A stretch of 9,237 nucleotides of DNA from assembly GCA_005801395.1 (NCBI GenBank), contig SYDV01000001.1:1-9237 (forward strand), written 5' to 3'. Under the pieces are notes generated by a model. That model did not search any database. It was not told where the DNA came from and worked only from the letters and a program-made list of their open reading frames with translations. This document shows, in pieces, positions 5,423 to 9,237 of the stretch. This DNA is from Planctomycetia bacterium (lineage in GTDB: Bacteria > Planctomycetota > UBA11346). The stretch's first letter is position 1, and every line of letters starts with the position of its first letter. The translations under genes and the position numbers were made by a program.

Positions 5423-7720
5423 ATGGTAGACATTCCTTCTCCCCCAGTCGAGCCGTCGTCAGCTGTGACGCCAGCATCAAAATCATCATTGCGTCGTTTC
5501 CTATTGGCTATTTCCAGCCCTTGGGTGTCGCTGTTCTTATTAGTGGTCGTGTTCGTCCATCAGGCGATTGGCTCGGCATTTTATAAAATCCGTCAATCGT
5601 TTGAAGTTAATGAAATGGAATGGTTTAATGGCCCAGAGTCATTGGTGCTTTGGGGTCTTATTTGTGTCTGTCTAATAACAGCCAGTATTGTTCGCGTGAC
5701 ATGGACGTGGCGCAATGGTGGCACGCTGTTGAGTCATGCTGGTGTCGTATTGTTGGTCGTTACCTGTACCATTTATTTTGCCTATAAAAAAGAAGGCGAT
5801 GCGCTGCTCGTCCGTCATTATATTAAGGTGGATAGCGAACTGGGTTCCTGCCGCCTGTTGCCGAATGCTGGTTATAGCGCGCCACTGGGTAACGGTACGG
5901 CCAAAGTGTCGTCGGTTATGCCACGTTGGACGATTTTGTCGCAAGAAGGTAAATCACAGCAAGCGTGGGCGGTGATGGTGGAAATCACTATGCCAGACGC
6001 AGAGGCATTTACCGCAACGCTTATCGAAGATCGTCCCGATTTAACCCAATTCACGTTGACTGGTCGCCGACCAAATACGTACATGCCAGAATTTACCGGG
6101 GTAGTGGCAAAAGACGGAACGGTGCATGCTTTGGATGTTGATGGGAAACCAATTTTAACCGTCGCGTTGCAAGTTGGCGCTGAAGTCAGTGATAACGTTA
6201 CTGGTGGCGAACGGTCTCTGAAGATCGATAAAATCACGCCTGATTTCCCACTGTTAGCAGAAGGCTTTCAAGGTCGTACTGGTACGATGTTAGAATGGAC
6301 ACTCAAAAGCCCTGCTGGCCAGCAAAATGGTAGCAGTGTTGTGGGCGAACCCTCATTGACTCGTTACCAACGCGCGCGGGTGAAATCAGCACCGGATAAA
6401 CGCTTATCAGCAATTGTGCTGGAACATGCGCCAGAAGTCATGGCTTATAATAAAGATATTCCTGCGATTTGGGTACGTCGCGAAGACGCGGCGCGTTTTC
6501 GCGATCCGCTGGTGCCCATGCGCGGTGTTGGTCCGGATGCGGTTGCGACGTTACCGATTAAGGGGTTACCGCGTTATCATGATTACGGTCGGCATATGAC
6601 GGATGGCAAAGCCTTGGCCATCAATATTGGATCAGTTAATGGTGTCGATTTCCATATAACGGGATTCTCGCCTTATGCGCGTCTCACTAGTCGTTGGAAA
6701 GAAGACAAAGACGCTGTTCCTAATCCGATATTAGATGTGCGCTTCACTAGTAGCGTCGATGGCCAGGGATTTAATCGTGTGGTTAGTGCCACCACCGATA
6801 TCGGATCATTAGTTGATACGCCATTGATGTGGTTGCATTGCGTAGATGAACCAACCTACCAACAAGCCTTAGCCCAATTACAGTTACAGTTTCCAACCTT
6901 AGAAAAAGAAAGTAGTGCGGACGCGGATCAAGAATTAGCGGCTAAAACCCGTTTGGCATTTATTTCGGCGCCAGGTAAAAAAGTGACCCTTCATGTTGGT
7001 CAACCTGGACGGAATTTAAGGATTTTTCCCATGGACCAAGCGAGCGAAGTGACCGTCGCTTTATGGGGCGATAATGTCACGGTTCGTTTAAATCAAATTC
7101 TGCAACGTCCAAGTAAAGTCACCGAACCGTTGCCAGTCCCAAAAGAACAGCAACAAAGTCGCATGTCAGTAGGCGACTATGAAAGTTTAGTAGAAGTGAC
7201 AGCCACCCATCAAGGCAAGACGACTAGCATGTGGGTGCCGTATTCACCATATCCGCATCTGCCGCGTGAAATGGGTGATGAAAGCTCTTTAGGTATGTAT
7301 GCGCCCCGCCCGATCATGATTGATGTCCCAGGATCTGGTCGCTACGAATTAATGTACAGCAAAGCGCCGATGGAAATTCCAGGTTCCATTTGGATGACTG
7401 GTTTTGATGTCCCACGTCGACCAGGCAGCGATGAGCCGAGCGAGTTTTTCTGCTTCGTTGGTTATGGCGATCAAAAAGCACCGCAGACGGCAAAGATTCA
7501 CATGAATTATCCCTTGGAGTGGAAAGATACCTTTTTCTTCCAAGCCAGTTGGGATCCTACAAAACAAGCATTAACGGTATTAGGCGTTGGTAACCGTCCC
7601 GCCGGATATCCGATGTTGTGGGCATCAATTGTGCTCGCTTTGGGTATTGCCTGGAGTGGTTTTATGGCGGCCTTCAAGCGCAGCGCTGGTAGTTCAGCAA
7701 GTACGGGGAGAAAGTCATGA
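5423..7720 (+). CDS. resB: Cytochrome c biogenesis protein ResB-like, large periplasmic domain
   Basis: ResB (Ccs1) works with CcsA/ResC in system II, which moves heme across the membrane and attaches it to apocytochrome c. Numbered from ATG 5423 (765 aa), membrane segments lie near 33-51, 73-94 and 102-122, then about 600 periplasmic residues and a final segment near 728-750. This three-plus-one layout is that of ResB. The third segment starts LLSHAGVVLLVV, matching the family His at this place (His105). No CXXCH is present, so it is not itself a c-type cytochrome. The ATG at 5378 would add a further hydrophobic stretch (MILAIVWLGL) and upset the topology, so 5423 is preferred; neither has a Shine-Dalgarno sequence. 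The periplasmic domain is larger than in Bacillus ResB. Its stop overlaps the ccsA start by 4 bp. Sequence similarity outside the membrane parts is weak to my eye, so the name leans partly on context. Confidence 0.82.
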   Translation: MVDIPSPPVEPSSAVTPASKSSLRRFLLAISSPWVSLFLLVVVFVHQAIGSAFYKIRQSFEVNEMEWFNGPESLVLWGLICVCLITASIVRVTWTWRNGGTLLSHAGVVLLVVTCTIYFAYKKEGDALLVRHYIKVDSELGSCRLLPNAGYSAPLGNGTAKVSSVMPRWTILSQEGKSQQAWAVMVEITMPDAEAFTATLIEDRPDLTQFTLTGRRPNTYMPEFTGVVAKDGTVHALDVDGKPILTVALQVGAEVSDNVTGGERSLKIDKITPDFPLLAEGFQGRTGTMLEWTLKSPAGQQNGSSVVGEPSLTRYQRARVKSAPDKRLSAIVLEHAPEVMAYNKDIPAIWVRREDAARFRDPLVPMRGVGPDAVATLPIKGLPRYHDYGRHMTDGKALAINIGSVNGVDFHITGFSPYARLTSRWKEDKDAVPNPILDVRFTSSVDGQGFNRVVSATTDIGSLVDTPLMWLHCVDEPTYQQALAQLQLQFPTLEKESSADADQELAAKTRLAFISAPGKKVTLHVGQPGRNLRIFPMDQASEVTVALWGDNVTVRLNQILQRPSKVTEPLPVPKEQQQSRMSVGDYESLVEVTATHQGKTTSMWVPYSPYPHLPREMGDESSLGMYAPRPIMIDVPGSGRYELMYSKAPMEIPGSIWMTGFDVPRRPGSDEPSEFFCFVGYGDQKAPQTAKIHMNYPLEWKDTFFFQASWDPTKQALTVLGVGNRPAGYPMLWASIVLALGIAWSGFMAAFKRSAGSSASTGRKS
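7707..7710 (+). promoter_or_regulatory. Shine-Dalgarno site for ccsA
   Basis: GGAG within GGGGAG ends six bases before the ATG at 7717, good spacing for ribosome binding. It lies inside the last codons of resB. It is the only clear site of this kind in the window and fixes the ccsA start, together with the ATGA overlap. Confidence 0.7.
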
Positions 7721-9237
7721 GTACCCGATTCGTTATGTGTCTATCGCACGTCCTGTGGGTATTGTGCCTCAGCGTTGGCTTGATGAACGCGGCTGAAGTG
7801 TCGCCACACATCGGGAAACCTGACTTGGTGCCAATTAAAGAAACGCTCGCAGGAGTTAATTTAAAAGCCCTGGAAGCGACTCCCGTTCAGCACAGTGGAC
7901 GTTACAAACCTTTCCATTCGTTGGCGATGGAAGTGGTCGACGGGATCGCTTACACGACGTCGTTTGGTAATGGACATACTCCACTGTCGAGTTTGTTAGA
8001 CGTATTATTTTGTCATAGTGCATATGAAGACAAACCCATAGCGCGGGTTAAACATACTGAATTACGACACGATTTAGCGTTAGTTTTACCCGAAGCCGAA
8101 CGGGCAATATTGATAAAGGAAGGTCGTATTTCGCCGCGTCGTCTGCATGATCAGGCGGTGCGTGATAAATTAGAGGAACTTGGTCGCCTTACTTCTAAAA
8201 CCAAAGCGATTAATCAAGTGCGACGTGCGCAAGGCATGTTGGATCCAGGTAATATTGTTTTCCAATTACGCATTTTCCCCGTGCCTGCTGGTCCACATAA
8301 TGATCGTTGGCGCGATCCTGCAGAATTAGGTGGTTCTTTTGCTTCATCGCTGGTGTCATTTATTGCAGCGGCGCGCGCTGCCGGGAATGATGAAGGCATC
8401 AGTGCTTTTGCGGAACAATCCTATAGCTTGTTGCCAGTGTCGCCTGAAACGGCGATGAAACTTGGAATTGCTAATCGTGAAGATTTGTCTGCCATAAACC
8501 AAGATGTTTTATGGCCGCTGTGGCGCTTCGCCGCTACGGGCGCGATTGATGACGCCGCCGCTCAGCGCTTGGGCGCTGATCCTCTTTCGCTGGCTCAGTT
8601 GGAATTACCACAAGCGGCCTTAATGGCCGACACGTTGGATAATTTGAAAAATCGCTGGTCTGGTTTGCATATTCCCGATGCTGATTTAGCGGAAGCTAGT
8701 TTACGCCAACCGTTGGATGCGGCGGTTGAACGAGCCGTTAATGCGTGGTCGAATATGGGCCAAGGTTGGAAAGCCGCTCGTCATGGTAAATTATCCGGAG
8801 TTGAATTACAAACACGCGTAGACGCCTTTGTGGCAGCGACGGTTGAACTCCGCGCCCTATTTGATCGCGATCATATTGCTCGTGGTCAGGCACCTTTGGT
8901 TATTACCAACGAACTAGAAATGACTTATTGGCGCTTTAATGGATTTATTCATTGGGTGTGGATGAGCTTATTATTAGCCGTGCCCTTTTTAGCCATGGGT
9001 GGGATTGGTCGAGTGAATTGGGCGTTAAAAATTGGTTACGTTTTGGCCGTCATCGGTTTAATCGGTCAATTCGCCGCCTTTGTGATTCGTGCGGAATTAG
9101 CGCAACGTATTCCGCTCGCTAATTTATATGAGTCGATGGCTGCTGCCGCTTTATTTGCCAGCTTTGCTGCCTTGATTGGCGAAGCGGTACTGTCGAGAAA
9201 CCGACGTAAAGCGCTAGCGGCTCTTGGTGCAAACGGA
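7717..9237 (+). CDS. ccsA: Cytochrome c biogenesis protein CcsA/ResC-like with long N-terminal extension (3' end beyond window)
   Basis: The frame is open for 507 codons to the window edge with no stop, so the gene is partial. CcsA is the integral membrane half of the system II cytochrome c synthase and carries heme via its WWD region, which would lie beyond the edge. A signal peptide or anchor occupies about 5-26 (ending NAA). Residues 30-400 form a long, probably periplasmic region. Within it, HSGRYKPFHSLAMEVV (59-74) matches the GRxKPxxTLA-type opening I associate with extended CcsA proteins of Bacteroidetes and planctomycetes. Hydrophobic segments follow near 410-428 and 436-456, then RIPLANLYES (464-473), the typical CcsA NxYES loop, and another segment at 474-492. 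It overlaps the resB stop by 4 bp (ATGA) and has a clear Shine-Dalgarno site, so the two are co-translated. No CXXCH is present. Confidence 0.87.
   Translation, partial: MSTRFVMCLSHVLWVLCLSVGLMNAAEVSPHIGKPDLVPIKETLAGVNLKALEATPVQHSGRYKPFHSLAMEVVDGIAYTTSFGNGHTPLSSLLDVLFCHSAYEDKPIARVKHTELRHDLALVLPEAERAILIKEGRISPRRLHDQAVRDKLEELGRLTSKTKAINQVRRAQGMLDPGNIVFQLRIFPVPAGPHNDRWRDPAELGGSFASSLVSFIAAARAAGNDEGISAFAEQSYSLLPVSPETAMKLGIANREDLSAINQDVLWPLWRFAATGAIDDAAAQRLGADPLSLAQLELPQAALMADTLDNLKNRWSGLHIPDADLAEASLRQPLDAAVERAVNAWSNMGQGWKAARHGKLSGVELQTRVDAFVAATVELRALFDRDHIARGQAPLVITNELEMTYWRFNGFIHWVWMSLLLAVPFLAMGGIGRVNWALKIGYVLAVIGLIGQFAAFVIRAELAQRIPLANLYESMAAAALFASFAALIGEAVLSRNRRKALAALGANG

Noticed and set aside
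5423..9237. Heme-binding CXXCH motifs in the ResB and CcsA products
   Set aside because: None found; CHSAY near residue 101 of the CcsA-like protein has one Cys only and is not a c-type heme site.

Overview
The window carries seven protein-coding genes, the last cut off by the window edge, packed with very short gaps or overlaps. It suggests a Gram-negative-type bacterium with a periplasm and system II (ResB/CcsA) cytochrome c maturation. Three things point to a member of the PVC group, perhaps a planctomycete: a CcsA with a long N-terminal periplasmic extension, a ResB with a very large periplasmic domain, and almost no Shine-Dalgarno sequences. Short TCGGACR/YGTCCGA heptamer arrays fit the same picture. 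That placement is inferred from gene style, not proven. I see no phage, transposase, CRISPR array, tRNA or rRNA.

Layout. Positions 10-37 hold a first heptamer array. Next comes a forward three-gene cluster with overlapping ends. Its first gene (139-1926) encodes an exported, apparently inactive protein with two degenerate trypsin-like domains and a PDZ domain. Its second (1919-3106) encodes an HtrA/Deg-type protease with an intact His-Asp-Ser triad and two PDZ domains. Its third (3106-3738) encodes a MobA-type molybdenum cofactor guanylyltransferase. Convergent to this cluster, and overlapping mobA by 14 bases, is thrB (homoserine kinase, 4606-3725). A 207-bp gap between thrB and the next reverse-strand gene holds two more heptamer arrays in opposite orientations. 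The next gene (5311-4814) encodes a small FHA-domain protein. Across a compact divergent region of about 111 bp, the forward pair resB (5423-7720) and ccsA (7717 to beyond the edge) begins.

How the genes work together. ResB and CcsA form the system II heme delivery and cytochrome c synthase complex, and their 4-base ATGA overlap indicates co-translation. The two protease-like genes overlap and are probably made together: the active HtrA would handle damaged periplasmic proteins, and the catalytically dead partner could be a regulator, scaffold or substrate adaptor (inference). MobA, ThrB and the FHA protein have no clear functional link to their neighbours.

Most of the window is ordinary housekeeping sequence. 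The parts that stand out are the heptamer arrays, which keep a 7-bp register even through unrelated spacer units, and the double pseudoprotease with its 21-bp internal duplication.
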